DNA from: Larix kaempferi
Taxonomy: Eukaryota; Streptophyta; Pinopsida; Pinales; Pinaceae
Reading direction: 5' to 3'
Length of the DNA stretch: 64,000 bases
NCBI GenBank assembly: GCA_027924585.1
Contig: BSBM01000825.1
Location: 3,514,001 to 3,578,000 of the forward strand
The notes under the pieces were generated by a model. That model saw only the letters and a program-made list of their open reading frames with translations. It did no database searches and was not told the DNA's origin. The first letter of the stretch is position 1. Each line of letters opens with the position of its first letter. The position numbers and the translations under genes were made by a program. This document shows positions 21,640 to 33,800 of this stretch, piece by piece.

Positions 21640-22240
21640 TGTTAGTTTTCAGAATTTACTTCAATCTAATCTAGGATCTTAACTAAGAGAAAAACATGTA
21701 CATCATATCTATAGCACACCAATCATGGACACAATAATGTAAGCACACAAGTGAGACAGAGTTTCACCGGGGAAAACCAAGAAGGTGAAAAGCCCCGCAA
21801 CTTCTTCAGAGATAGATAGAGCCATGATACAAAACCAAAGCATAAGAGACATACTCCTAGCAGTATCTTCTCCTCCTCCAATAGTGTGCCACTCTCCAAT
21901 GAGTGTATGAGTGAGAAAGTGAATGATCAAATAGAGTGCCTCCCGCACTCTATTTATACATGACTTAACTTGCCTAATAACCTTTACTAGGTCAGCCTCA
22001 ACTTAACCACTTAACATAATGCTGATAGGGCCGACCCCCAATAGGGTGGTCTAATAACCCTTTGACCCACATGACTTATACAGGGCCGACCCTATCAAGG
22101 TGGTCTAATAACCCATCAAGTATAAGTTACGCAACTTACAATATAAATGACAACACTTTCATATAGAGGAATAATAACATCTCTATAGGAATACAATATA
22201 CATATGTGAAATACATTCCAAAGTTAAAATTACATCAACA
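21640..22240 (-). repeat. copia-1 5' LTR
   Basis: The 601 bp run from tgttagttttcagaattt to attacatcaaca, with TG...CA ends and the primer site next to it. Pairs with 1-590. The bases after it (gcctt) would be the right target duplication; the left copy lies outside the window. Confidence 0.92.
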
Positions 22241-23535
22241 GCCTTTAAGGCTCTCCTTATTTTGAACAGGAAAGATATCCATACATTCATCTTGGAAAGA
22301 CTGCAAACATATAAAATTGAATATTCTAGTTAATTTGCTAATTTCATAACATAGGCAGCAATCTAAAGACTTTGATTGATAAGAAGAAAAATTCTATACC
22401 TTCCAAGCATCACTGGAAACGTTTCCCGTTCCCAAGCGGTATGGAGTACCGCGGGATATCCATTTCTCCCTTTCTTTTTCAACTTGAGAAATGAATGATG
22501 TGTTTGCAAATTCCTTGTTTGACAAATTTTTTTGTTTGCATAATTTGTTGATTGTGTTTTGAGGAACTTCTCTATGTAGAAGACGAGTTGTTTGATGTCG
22601 ATACCTTGAATGTAGTTTATATCAATCATTTGCAATGATTATTTTCTTCACAGAAATAGTATGCTTCCCATCCAATATATAAAAATTTACTGATGGAAAA
22701 TTAATTTCTTCTTCATTTCCAGGAATAAAGGACAATGTGGTCTCCTTATCGAAAGGAAATAGAATAGCATCTCTCAATGTTGTTGTAAATGTATGGAGAA
22801 GAGATACAACCATCTTTTGCACGACCTCCTCATCAACCCTTCGATATTGTATGTGTGGAGGCACAACAACACATCTTGTTACGTTAATGGAAAAAACTTG
22901 CTCATTGAACAAAAAGTTTTTGATCTAATGTTGTTGAACTTATTTTGAACTTTTGAATCTCTTAGTCGCTTTCCACAACATCTTCGAATCTCTTAGTCGC
23001 TTTCCACAGCATCTCTTTAGAAGGAATTCCGTTGAGTTGTTTGAAGGAAGATTTGTCCACATATTTTACAATATATTGGAGAAATGCTCTTCTGTTGTAC
23101 GTAAGAATCTTTTCATGGAATACCTTTATCGGCTTCTTATTAATATTCATGTAATGCAATACAGAGGAAGTTTTCCTAGCCAGCACTCTTTTCCTCCATA
23201 CCGAAAAAATTCCTCTCTTCAAGGATGATGCAATATCAATTCCTAAACGATTAGAAACATCATACGAGGGAAAATCCCACCCTTGCTTCGCACAGGAAAT
23301 CATATCTGGATCGGGACCACTTTTCATTCGATCTGACCGATAATTACAAACCATAAGATCAAGCTGTAGAAGGCAACACTTTTCACCATCGACCGCTTCA
23401 ACTTGAACTCGCATATTTTCATCAGATTCATCGAGATCCGCATATGTCAATATTCCAGCTCTAGTCCAAGCTCTCTCATAATCCAAGTAGAATAGATATA
23501 AATCTGGGTACAAATTATCGGGTTCTTCCATCTCA
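22241..23535 (-). pseudogene. unidentified decayed gene with a ParB-like motif
   Basis: Minus-strand coding debris cut at 22240 by copia-1. The longest frame (22962-23531, 189 residues) begins MEEPDNLYPDLYLFYLD and includes QLDLMVCNYRSDRMKSG, CAKQGWDFPSYDV and KEMLWKATKRFEDVVES. After a frameshift comes 22622-22912 with NVTRCVVVPPHIQYRRVDEE, then NFYILDGKHTISVKKIII. That region, with its R-x-[VD]-x and DGKHT-x-A-like turn, resembles the ParB/sulfiredoxin-type fold (iDGeHR...A), a weak motif-level similarity. Further frames to 22260 contain KERERWISRGTPYRLGTGNV. I cannot name the gene. It may be the 3' part of the same locus as 25885-26136 and 30843-34212. Confidence 0.45.
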
Positions 23536-23880
23536 ACCTACCATCCATTTGTGAATAGGTGAATGTCGTGATATTTTTTCAATTCAAAGAAAGGGATTTC
23601 CTAGTAGTTACTGAAGCTCAACAACGCAACCATGCTTTATCTAAAAAACATTCAATATTAAGTAGTCAATATAAGAATGCATACAATGTCTATAATTATA
23701 AATTAGTGTTTTAATATTCGATGTATACTTGCAAATGTTCATGCTAATGATCCATGGTTAAGGAACGACCCCTTATTTTCAAAATCAATTGATTAATTAA
23801 GAACAAATCTACTAGCATTATCCATGAGAGATTGAATGCACATTTTATAGAGTCCTTTAAGATAAGGATCGATCATAGAA
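23536..23880. other. AT-rich stretch, nothing recognised
   Basis: Between the unidentified coding debris and the hairpin array. No frame, repeat or signal I can support. Confidence 0.4.
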
Positions 23881-25645
23881 CGAGTGATCATCATAGAAGG
23901 GTGGCTGATCCTTCTTGTTTATGTGTATGAGTTTATCAGATGTTTTGTATTCGAGTTTATGTGAGTTTTTATACTTAATTTATATGTATGTGAATGGTAA
24001 TTGCACATTGATTAATTATAATACAAGTGCGTGATTGTGAAGAAGAAACACATAGTTTGATGAATTCTTAGCTAACTGGTGAATACAGTAGAGATTCAGC
24101 GTAGTTCTATATACTGCGATAGCTTCCAAGTGTGAAGCCATCTAGTGTTCTATCCCATTAGTTAGTTGATGTTAAATAGAACGTTAAGCAAATATTGTAA
24201 CGACATATGTGCATCGGCATGGTTAAGAGAATCTTGATTATGCAATCCCCATATTCGCTTCGGGATAGACTTAAACCTGTTTACAAGGTGATGGCGAAGG
24301 GGCCAGTGAAATGGGTTTTGTTGTGTATACATTTATCTCATGACTGAAGGGTCATCTGACCCTTATTATGCTCAGTCTTCTTTCAGTGTTCACCATTCTT
24401 CATATACATGAATTGACACCCTCGCCTTCGGAGGTTGAATATTTGGACAAAAGTATATGCAGGCCACCCGATAATTTGAAAAGATTTCTGGTATTAAAAA
24501 TGGAATTTACATGCATTGAATAGATGGCAACCTTAATTAAGCCTGGACAATTACTGGACAACAAGCTCTACAAATCATATAGAGATAACAAATAAAACTT
24601 ATTAAAGAGTATTGATTGGATTGTTTCTTATCTCTTCTTTTCCACCAAACCAAAGCATTTTGACTGTAACTAAATGGCTACCTTGCCTTTGTTAAAATTT
24701 CCCATGCAATGAACAGGCAGCCGACCCTTCTTCTACCAAGTATTCTTTTCATAATAGTTCTAGACTGCAAGAATGGTCGGCCAATTTTTCTTGTGTTCAA
24801 CATTCTAGATACCGGTTGAACTCTTGGATATACGTGTTCACAATTTTATAATAAACAAAGGGGCGGCCAATCCTTCTTGTCGGAGGTCGAAAGTCGGGAT
24901 TAATATTGTTTATATGTTATAACTTAGCCAATATCCGTTCCCCATTATTTACTGCGGAAGTCAAGGGTCAAGAATTGTTGTCCCATCCCGCAATCTGCAT
25001 TGCAGGTTGCGGGATAGTGGAATTGATGGAACATTTTAATAAATCTAGGTATCTGCAATCCGCAATATATTTGCGTCTTCAGAAAAGGCGATGAAATCCT
25101 CATGGGGTGTGCAAGAAGGGTTGGTCGATATTTCTTGTGCCAATTATTCTATTCAAAATAGTTCTAGGATGCAAGAAGGGTCGGTCGATCCTTCTTGTGT
25201 TCACCACTCTGGATACAGGTGAATTGTAACATATAGGTGTCTATAGTTGTCTACTAAACGAAGGGGCGGTCGATTCTTCTTGTCGCAATTCGGGATAAAT
25301 ATTGTTGATATGTTATAACTTAGCCAATATACCGATCCCAACTATTCATTGTGGAAGTCAGAAGTCTGGAATTGTTGTCCCAGCCTAGGCGGGTTGAATA
25401 TTTTTACACTTCACTCATAGATGAAGGGTCGGTCGACCTTTCTTCTGCCTAGTATTCTGTTCAAAATAGTTCTAGACTGCAAGAAGGGTTGGTCGATCCT
25501 TCTCATGTTCACCATTCTGGATACATGTGAATGGTTGGATATAGTTGTTAACAATTTTATAATAAACGAAGGGGCGGTCGATCCTTCTTGTTGGAGGTCG
25601 GAAGTTGGAATAAATATTGTTTATATGTTATAACTTAGCCAATCT
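23881..25645. repeat. hairpin repeat array, block 1 (GGTCGGTCGATCC family)
   Basis: Repeated modules built on a near-palindrome gaagggtcggtcgatccttc. Module A (gcaagaagggtcggtcgat..., then ttcaccattctggatacaggtgaa, itself an inverted repeat) occurs near 24768, 25165 and 25474. Module B (aaacgaaggggcggtcgat..., then gttataacttagccaat) occurs near 24853, 25257 and 25565. A third form stands at 25420. A and B alternate, giving a higher-order period of about 300-400 bp. The same family recurs at 53890-54540 and 59160-60066. I do not recognise it as a known element. Confidence 0.75.
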
Positions 25646-25884
25646 TTGTTCTAGGATGAATTCTACATTAATTTGGAAGAAAGAACATTGACAATATTTA
25701 AATGTGTGGATCAGAGCATATAAAATTAATTCTAACTCAGATATTACAGTCAACTATGAGGCAAAGCGATAAGATGATGTAACACAAAATACATTCACAA
25801 AAGAGAAATTAAAAGACTGAAGAAATTAACAACATATGAATCTCTGTTTCGGATCCAACCCCTATTAATTTGTAAAATCAAAAT

Positions 25885-26136
25885 TTATACAAAACGGTCT
25901 TTGAATTCTTTGCTAAAAAAAGAAATTTCAAAGAAATTTGGTTGATGTAACACTTGGGTAGTTAACAAAGGAACCGCAATGTCATTTAAAATTAAGACAC
26001 CTGAATTTTTATTCCTAACATAACATGTGTTTTGGTTTCCCAAATCTTTCAACAATTTTCCATTTCTCTTGAGTTGGGATTCCATAATCCATCATTTCTT
26101 TCACCATCACCTCCAATTCTATGCACTTTGTGTAAT
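25885..26136 (-). pseudogene. fragment of the unidentified locus, 3' side of the copia-2 insertion
   Basis: With copia-2 and one target duplication removed, the frame ending GMLDV at 30843 runs into this side as LHKVHRIGGDGERNDGLW before a stop. Another frame (25885-26085) carries on with NKNSGVLILNDIAVPLLTTQ. This supports one older coding locus split by copia-2. Product unknown. Confidence 0.4.
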
Positions 26137-26141
26137 ATACA
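26137..26141. other. copia-2 target site duplication, left copy
   Basis: The bases ataca stand before the LTR at 26142 and again after the other LTR at 30838-30842. Confidence 0.88.
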
Positions 26142-26746
26142 TGTTAATTTTGAGAAATAATTCACAATACTCTAGGATATTTACTGAGAGAATAACATAT
26201 ACAGTATATCAATGCATAACAATCACAATAAGCATGAGAAGAATCACAAGAATCAAAAGCATGAGAGACAAGAGACACAGAGTTTCCGTGGGGAAAACCC
26301 TAAGGTGAAAAACCCCACAACTTCCTCAGAGATAGAGAGAGCAATGGCTCAACCAAAGTGCAACCAAAATACACTTGAGATAGTCTCTTAGAGCAAATGA
26401 TCCTCCTCCTCACTAGTGCGCCACTTTCTGAGTGAGAGAAGTGTGTCTTTCCGAATGATCCAAATAGAGATCTCCCGATCTTTATTTATACTTAACCTGT
26501 TTTCTCAGTTACACTATGGGGCTGATTTGTCTATCTAGATGCATCCACAATATAATATATATTTCAGGGCCGACCCCACACATGGTGGTCTAATAACCCA
26601 TCGACAAGTACACACACTTGCGACACTTGTAAATCCACATGACGACACTTCCTTATAGAGGAATAACACATCTCTAATAAGGGTACAATAAATATATCTG
26701 AAATACATAGATGAAATACATTCCGAAGTTACATATACATCAACAC
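26142..26746 (-). repeat. copia-2 3' LTR
   Basis: Runs from tgttaattttgagaaataa to catatacatcaaca, followed by the purine tract (ctccctctta on plus) at 26747. Shares the gggccgaccccacac...ggtggtctaataaccc block with the other copia LTRs of the window. Confidence 0.9.
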
Positions 26747-27039
26747 TCCCTCTTAACTAGGAAGGTATTTCTCGACACAGATCTGCTAGATAAGTCTTCT
26801 TCTCAAGATCATCGTCATCATCATCGTCACCATTGCTGCTATCTCAACCAATCTCTAACTCTACTCGTCATAGGAATTTCTACAGAGCCAATCATTTTTC
26901 ATACTGGATGTAGGCCCACCACCTGCAAGTCTTCGTCATCACTGGCCATACTGTGGAGATATCAGGACTTATTATGTGCATCACAAAACCTTAAAAGAGT
27001 CTCTTGACTAGCAAGAACCCTAAAGAGCATCTGAGGCCT

Positions 27040-27660
27040 TTTTCATCTTGTCCAAATCTCCAGGACTTATTACATGTGACCCCACCACAAAACCTCGAAA
27101 GAGAATCCCAGGACTAATTACGAGCACAAGGCTCAAGCTATCGGATCTCCCAGGGCACAAATTACATGTGGTCACCACAAAACCTCGAAAGAGCATCCCA
27201 GGACTGATTACGAGCACAAGGCTCAACCTATCGGATATCCCAGGGCACAAATTACATGTGGTCATGGAAAAACCTCGAAAGAGCATCCCAGGACTGATTA
27301 CAAGCACACAGCTCAACCTATCAGATCTCCCAGGGCACAAATTACATGTGGCCATGGAAAAACCTTGAAATAGCATCCCAGGACTGATTACAAGCACACG
27401 GCTCAACCTATCGGATCTACCAGAGCACAAATTACATGCCATAGCACAAAACCTAAAAAGAGCATCTGCCAGATATCCCAGGGCACAAATTACATGCCAT
27501 AGGAAAAACCTCAAAAGACTATCTGCAGATCTCCCAGGGCACAAATTATATGTCCTCCCAAGCAAAACCTCGAAAGAGCATTTTCCAGATATCCCAGGGT
27601 ACAAATTACATGCCATAAGCAAAACCTCGAAAGACTATCTGCAAATCTCCCAGGGCACAA
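27040..27660. repeat. tandem array in the copia-2 3' untranslated region
   Basis: About four 90-bp units (cctcgaaagagcatcccagg, actgattacgagcacaag, ctcaacctatcggat, gcacaaattacatgtgg) followed by about four shorter, 50-70 bp derivatives. Because 90 is a multiple of three, it creates long open frames on both strands (27020-27622 minus, 27048-27368 plus) that I do not accept as genes. Same family as 1264-1510. Confidence 0.85.
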
Positions 27661-28210
27661 ATTACACACTTATCTGCACAACTTGTTCCATGGCCACAGA
27701 GTATCAACCTGATACTCACCATACATCATCCTGATGTACACATGATCATCCTGATCATCATCACTGCAACATCTTGCTGCATGCCATCTGGAGCAACATA
27801 CTGAAGCTCATCATCCATGATCATCCTGATCATACAATGCATCTACTTAATGCATACCAAGTATCTACCTGATACATATTATCATACATGATATACCTGA
27901 TAATACAATGTATCCACCTGATACATATACAGATACATATTCCAAGCATCCAACATGATGCATATACAAAATACATACACATGATCCAACCGATCATATC
28001 CAGCATCAACATGATGCGTACATACATATAAATGATCCAACTGATCATATCCAGCATCCAAAATGATGCATACATACATATATAAATGATCCAACTGATC
28101 ATACAAAGTAGAAACCATAACATCATCATGATGCTCATCATCCAGTGCTTACATCCATAGCCATGTGAAGGATCCTCCTTCCAACATGCTTGGAATGGAT
28201 TCAGCAAATG
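27660..28210. repeat. catgatcatcctgatca-type simple repeat in copia-2
   Basis: Irregular runs of short modules such as atgatccaactgatcatat, ccagcatccaacatgatgca and acctgatacatat, all low in complexity. The corresponding stretch of copia-1 (1560-1760) has similar modules. Confidence 0.6.
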
Positions 28211-28216
28211 TGACCA

Positions 28217-29710
28217 TCACTTCTTCCTCGAAGTGTCATCAATCTGAAGAATGCCAAGCCTCTCCCTGAAGTACTCGAACTTCACCCTGGCTAGTGGCTT
28301 CGTCAACACATCTGCAATCTCCTTGTCCGTCGCAACATACAGGAGCTTCACAACTCCTCTCTGCACCATATCCCTGATATATTGATATTTGATCTTTATG
28401 TGTTTTGACCATTCATGAAACACTGAGTTCTCGGACAGCTTCACACAACTCTGGTTATCACAAAAGATACCAGTAGCATCCAATGGGAGATCAAATAACT
28501 CAGACAATATTTTCTGTAGCCATACTGCCTCACAACTAGCTGAACAAGATGCAACATACTCTGCCTCAGCTGTACTCAGTGCTACACAGGACTGCTTCCT
28601 GCTAAACCAAGAGATCACACCTGATCCCATACTGAAAAAACACCCAGATGTGCTCTTCCTATCTGCAGCACTGCCATCCCAATCTAAATCAACATAACCC
28701 TGCAGGTTAAACTTTTGATTCGCTTCATACTTGAGCCCATAATCCATTGTACCCTTCAAGTACCTCAGAACATGCTTTATAGCAACCAGGTGAACACTCC
28801 TCGGATCCGTCAGGAACTGGCTCAATGTGTTCACCGCAAAGCAAATATCTGCTCTCATGTTCGCCAGGTACATCAAGGACCCAATCATCTGACGATACAT
28901 AGAGACATCAACCGGCTCAGATGAAGCATCACATAAAAGCTTCAGATTCGATGCCATAGGTGTGGCCATGGCCTTGCAATCCATCATCCCGAATCTCTTC
29001 AGGATATCTATTGTGTACTTCCCTTGACCATGGAAGATCCCACCTGTATTCTTCCACACCTCCATACCTAGGAAATAAAGCATCATTCCCAAATCTTTCA
29101 TATCGAACTCAGCATCAAGCTTCCTCTTAGTATCTACAATCAATCTATCATCTCCTGTTACAAATAAGTCATCCACATACAGAAGTAGAATCACAAGGTT
29201 CCCTTCCTCAACCTTGTAGTAAAGGTTGGATTCCACTTTACTCTTGGTAAAGCCCAAACTAGATAGGAAACTTTCCATCCTACCATACCAAGTTATGGGA
29301 GCTTGCTTCAAGCCATACAAGGCTTTCTTCAATCTACACACATACGACTCCCTGTCATGTATTTCGAATCCGAGTGGCTGCTCCAAATATACTTCCTCTT
29401 CAACTACACCATTCAAGAAGGCAGTCTTGACATCCATCTGGTGTATTTTCCATTTCATTGTTGCAGCCAGGGCAAGTACTGTTTTGATGGAAGTATACCT
29501 GGCTACAAGTGCAAAAGTTTCTTCATAATCTATTCCCTCTTTCTGAGAGAAGCCTCGAGCTACAAATCTTGCTTTGTATTTTTCTACACTGCCATCTGCA
29601 GCATGCTTGATTTTGTAGATCCATTTGGAAGTCACAATAGACTTCTCTTTAGGTCTTGGGAAAACATCCCAAACATCATTCTTCATTATTAATTGGTATT
29701 CCTCAACCAT
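28217..29710 (-). CDS. copia-2 reverse transcriptase and RNase H (uninterrupted)
   Basis: 497 residues without a break. RT: KSIVTSKWIYKIKHAADG, QMDVKTAFLNGVVEEEVYL, LYGLKQAPITWY and the catalytic LLYVDDLFVTGD at about residue 180. The connection is DICFAVNTLSQFLTDP. RNase H: YVDLDWDGS, STAEAEYVA, FCDNQSCVKLSEN, and the usual end IADVLTKPLARVKFEYF. Length and motif spacing match the family's RT-RNase H half. It is continuous with integrase-end sequence upstream except for a single TAA (29741-29743), apparently a one-base change of a GAA codon (SYE*AAEKKEW). It would copy element RNA to DNA in cytoplasmic particles, but the element lacks the rest of its genes. Confidence 0.93.
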   Translation of the reverse strand: MVEEYQLIMKNDVWDVFPRPKEKSIVTSKWIYKIKHAADGSVEKYKARFVARGFSQKEGIDYEETFALVARYTSIKTVLALAATMKWKIHQMDVKTAFLNGVVEEEVYLEQPLGFEIHDRESYVCRLKKALYGLKQAPITWYGRMESFLSSLGFTKSKVESNLYYKVEEGNLVILLLYVDDLFVTGDDRLIVDTKRKLDAEFDMKDLGMMLYFLGMEVWKNTGGIFHGQGKYTIDILKRFGMMDCKAMATPMASNLKLLCDASSEPVDVSMYRQMIGSLMYLANMRADICFAVNTLSQFLTDPRSVHLVAIKHVLRYLKGTMDYGLKYEANQKFNLQGYVDLDWDGSAADRKSTSGCFFSMGSGVISWFSRKQSCVALSTAEAEYVASCSASCEAVWLQKILSELFDLPLDATGIFCDNQSCVKLSENSVFHEWSKHIKIKYQYIRDMVQRGVVKLLYVATDKEIADVLTKPLARVKFEYFRERLGILQIDDTSRKK

Positions 29711-29740
29711 GGCATCCTTCCATTCTTTCTTTTCCGCTGC

Positions 29741-30252
29741 TTATTCATAACTAGAAGGTTCTTTGTTCATAATGTCACAGAGTAAAGCAACGTAGCTGGT
29801 ATGTGATCGGGTTCTCTTCTTTGCTCTGTGTTCTTCTTCTTGAATGCCAAATATTTCTGCATCTTGAATGAGCTCTCTAGCCCATGCAGGTTTCCTCTTG
29901 TGAGAGTTATCCTCACGGGGTGGATCTATAGGTTCTTGCGGATCTTCAAACTCATGAACAACTTCTGGAATTGCTTCAGTCATGGTAGTGTCTTGAAATC
30001 TAGTTTCCTTAGGTTCTTCATAAACTTCGATAGGTGCCTTCCTTGATTTGATGAATGCTAAGTTTTCATCAAATGTTAAATCCCTGCTGACATCAATCCT
30101 TTTGAACCCTGGAAAGTATATTCTGTAAGCTTTCGAGCTTTCACTGTAACTCACAAAGATACCCTTCTTTCCTGAAGGATCTAGTTTGGTCCTCTTTTTC
30201 TTTGGGACATGTGTGTATACCGGACAACCGAATATTCTGAGATGGCTAACAT
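29741..30252 (-). pseudogene. copia-2 integrase C-terminal end and linker
   Basis: From the deletion joint: LRIFGCPVYTHVPKKKRTKL, DPSGKKGIFVSY, KAYRIYFPGF, ISRD-like VSRDLTFDE, then the acidic linker to SYVALLCDIMNKEPSSYE and a TAA. Matches copia-3 residues in the same order. The frame continues upstream of the joint into LTR sequence, which is not genuine coding. Confidence 0.85.
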
Positions 30253-30257
30253 ATACA

Positions 30258-30837
30258 TATACTCTAGGATCTTTACTGAGAGAATAACATATATAGTATA
30301 TCAATGCATAACAATCACAATAAGCATGACAAGCATCACAAGAATCAAAATCATGAGAGACAAGAGACACAGAGTTTCCGTGGGGAAAACTCTAAGGCGA
30401 AAAACCCCACAACTTCCTCAGAGATAGAGAGAGCAATGGCTCAACCAAAGTACAACCAAAATACACTTGAGATAGTCTCCTAGAGCAGATGATCCTCCTC
30501 CTTACTAGTGCGCCACTTTCTGAGTGAGAGAAGTGTGTCTTTCCGAATGATCCAAATAGAGATCTCCCGATCTCTATTTATACTTAACCTGTTTTCCCAG
30601 TTACACTATGGGACCGAGTTGTTTATCTAGATACATCCACAATATAATATATATTTCAGGGTCGACCCCACACATGGTGGTCTAATAACCCATTGACAAG
30701 TACACACACTTGCGACACTTGTCAATCAACATGAAGACACTTCCTTATAGAGGAATAACACATCTCTAATAAGGGTACAATAAATATATCTTAAATACAT
30801 AGATGAAATACATTCTGAAGTTACATATACATCAACA
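30258..30837 (-). repeat. copia-2 5' LTR, truncated on its inner side
   Basis: Matches 26165-26746 from tactctaggatctttactg to tacatcaaca. The first ~25 bases (tgttaatttt...) and the primer site are absent, with pol sequence joined directly. The outer end and target duplication are intact. Confidence 0.88.
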
Positions 30838-30842
30838 ATACA
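30838..30842. other. copia-2 target site duplication, right copy
   Basis: The bases ataca follow the LTR end and equal 26137-26141. Confidence 0.88.
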
Positions 30843-33800
30843 TCTAGCATACCCTTCTTAATGATTACAAATTTTTCAAGTATTTCAAAATCATTGATCA
30901 ATTTAACAATTATTGTCTTTCTAGTTAATCCTTTGACTAAACCTTCAAATTTTGAGTGATCCATATGAGCATGTACTATCAAATTGTGATCATTTTCTTG
31001 ATTCATTAATTTTCCATCAGCACTCCAAAAAGAAGGTAGACCACATTCAAAAGTCCCTAGAAATAATTCCTTAAAATTTTGAACTTCAAGGACCATTTGT
31101 TGCGCCATGTCTTCTACTTCTTTAACACAGTCATGCTTGCCAATAACTCTTCTTCCCGAAATGATGATTGATGGTATGTATTTGATTCCAAAAGTCTACA
31201 TATCTAATTGGGTTATATTTTTTAACAAACTGACTGTATTTTGAGTTGTTTATGAAGGCCTTTTGCGTAATGTCTCGTTTTCCACTTTACACCTCTGGAG
31301 AAGTATGTTTGCTATAACATATTTATCTGCTATACAATTCAAATCAGACCAGAATTTGGCGACTTCCACTGATATTGTATCCCATATAATGTGTTTATCT
31401 CTGTGTAATGGAATCCGACCTGTCAATATATCTTTCAATTCATCAACTTTCTTTTGCAGTTGATTTCTATCACTCAAAGCCTTTATCTTTGCTCCAGAAT
31501 TTCGAATTACTTCTTCTTTCAACTTCTGGTTTTTCGGTCTCAACTCTTCTATCTCTACATCTTTTAGACTAATTTGTGACATAGCACTAGTCAGTTCCTT
31601 AGTGGAGGAATTTTTCATTTTTCCTTCATCCGTACATAGAGATTGATCCCCTCGCTTCACTGGTGCTTGCTCAGTTTCAATCTGATTGGTATTAAACAAT
31701 GAAATTTGTGACAACAATTCAATTCTTTGTTTTTCCTAAGCATGCTTTTCGTCTTGTAACTTTAAAATTTTATCTTTGTGATCCATCATGTATTGATATA
31801 TGGATTCGTTTTCTTGTTGTAATGTTGTCAACTCTAGATATTGCACATGTTGATTATTTGGCACCTTCAATTTTTTCTTGAGAATTTGAATGGTATTTTC
31901 TTTTTCATCAATGAGCCTTTTGATAAACTAGTTGTTCCATGGCTCAACTCCCACGGTCATAAGGTCCACTTGTAGTCTTTTAATCTGGATCGAATTTGCT
32001 TTGTTTTCTCTCTTCTCTTGCCTCAATTGATTCTCCAGCTTTGTTATCATAGACTGCAATTTAGAAACTTTTTAAGTGAATTGCAATAAATCAGAATATA
32101 GGACATCTCATGTTTGTTTATGCAATTGAATCTTATTGGGTATATTAATTGCATCAAGCTTAAGTTCCATTTCAGAAACTTTAGCATCATTCACCACTAC
32201 AAACCTTATAGTGTTTCTTCCTGGTTCTATAGTTGTAAGAAGGGAAACTTTTTGTTCTGTCAGCATTCTTACTTGAGGGTACAATTTTTTAGTTTCTTCA
32301 AAAGACTGCTCCCTCTTTGATGTATATTGTGAAAGGACATCAAATCTGGACTTATACTGAGAGTTACTTCCAGATTCCTTTATTTCTGAAAAATAATATT
32401 GCCACATAATATTTGCAGTGCCTGCGAAATCAAACTGGTTTTTTTAGGAATAATTAAATCTCGTTCCTCCATACTAATAATTTCGTTATGTCGTTCCACT
32501 TTTTATTTATTCCTTGAAACTTATTGATCGACTTCCATACTATCAACTTCTGAAATACTTCTCTTACTGGTGATATCATATTTAGCTGGTGTCTAAACCA
32601 GCACTGCCAAATTGCCTGTTTGTTCTATATTCGCCTCTTTATTATCTTGTTCAAATTTGAATAAATTTTCCATTTCTTTCAATCCTTCTACTGTTTGATG
32701 ATCAAAATCCTTGTTTCCATTTTGATGTCTCCTTTGCGATATAATTTGATGAGGATCATAATTAATCCTTTCAGCCTCTTGGAAATCCATAATCTTCAGT
32801 TTTTTTTTACTACAAAGAGGGTTGCCTTATTCTTAATGATGAATGGACCAACTTTAAGAGGGAATTTCACATCCGATGCTTTTTTCAAAGCATAGAAATG
32901 TTCTTCTTCTGAATACAACCTTTGTCTAATAAATTCCAAGGCAAAAACCCTCGTTGTTAAGAAGGATAGCAACATATATGGTGCTCTATTAAAACCATAC
33001 ACCCTAATTATAGTATGTTCTCTATACAAGAACCAATCACCTGTTTGGAATTCTGGTGTAGGCTTCAAAGTTTCTTTCATTTCTTCTAACACTCGGGGCA
33101 TTTTAGCATTAAAAATAATTCTGTAAAATTCTGCCATGATTTTATGGGTTAACTCAAACATATTGACATGTTTAGGAAGGTCATGAGAAAAGATGGTACC
33201 AAGAAACATGGATTCCGAAACATTTGAACACATGAACAGCTTCAGGAGATATGAGTGATATATGAAATGATTCAACTGGACTCGACTATGACTCTAGGAA
33301 TTCATCAAAATTAAAACAACAAACTGGACTCGAATGTGACTCTAGTGAAACTACTTGGAGAAGGAAACCTAACATAACTTCTGTGATTGAATTATCACTA
33401 TCTAGACCTAAAACTTGACTCAATAAGGACAAAACTAACTGGGTATCTTGCTGAAAGACATCAATACTCAAAGGGAACGATAGGTTTTCATGCAACAGAC
33501 CATCTTTCAAGACTTGTAATAAAAACTTGTATTTTTCTGCAGGACTGCAATTTCTATAAAACTTTGCCAAATTTTCTTTGTTAAACGACTCAGGGCTTTT
33601 GGGAAATGTTTCAGGTAAACTTAGAAACTCACAAACAGTCTGCGCATTTACTGGTTATAGAATTTTAGTCATTTTTACATTAATGATTACCCTTTTGCCC
33701 TGCGAATAATTCGCCGCACACCAACAAAAAAAATTGGGGAAATGTAGGGTTTGTTCGACAAAAAAATAGTACAAAAAAGAACCAAAAACATTAAATATAT

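Larger units (their letters stand above)
26142..30837 (-). mobile_element. copia-2: internally deleted Ty1/copia element
   Basis: A 4.7 kb insertion with exact ataca target duplications, a full 605-bp 3' LTR on the left and a 5' LTR on the right lacking its innermost ~25 bases. One deletion removed the start of the right LTR, primer site, leader, gag, protease and most of integrase, joining the integrase end (LRIFGCPVYTHVP) to LTR sequence near 30250-30260. What is left is the end of integrase, RT and RNase H, a tandem array and both outer ends. LTR copies differ at about 4 percent by eye. It cannot move alone but could still be mobilised only if cis signals were intact, which they are not. 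Confidence 0.9.

Noticed and set aside
24906-25094. 62-residue plus-strand ORF
   Set aside because: Part of the hairpin repeat array; other copies of the module are not open.
27020-27622. 200-residue minus-strand ORF
   Set aside because: Translation of the 90-bp array in copia-2; the same units are out of frame in copia-1.
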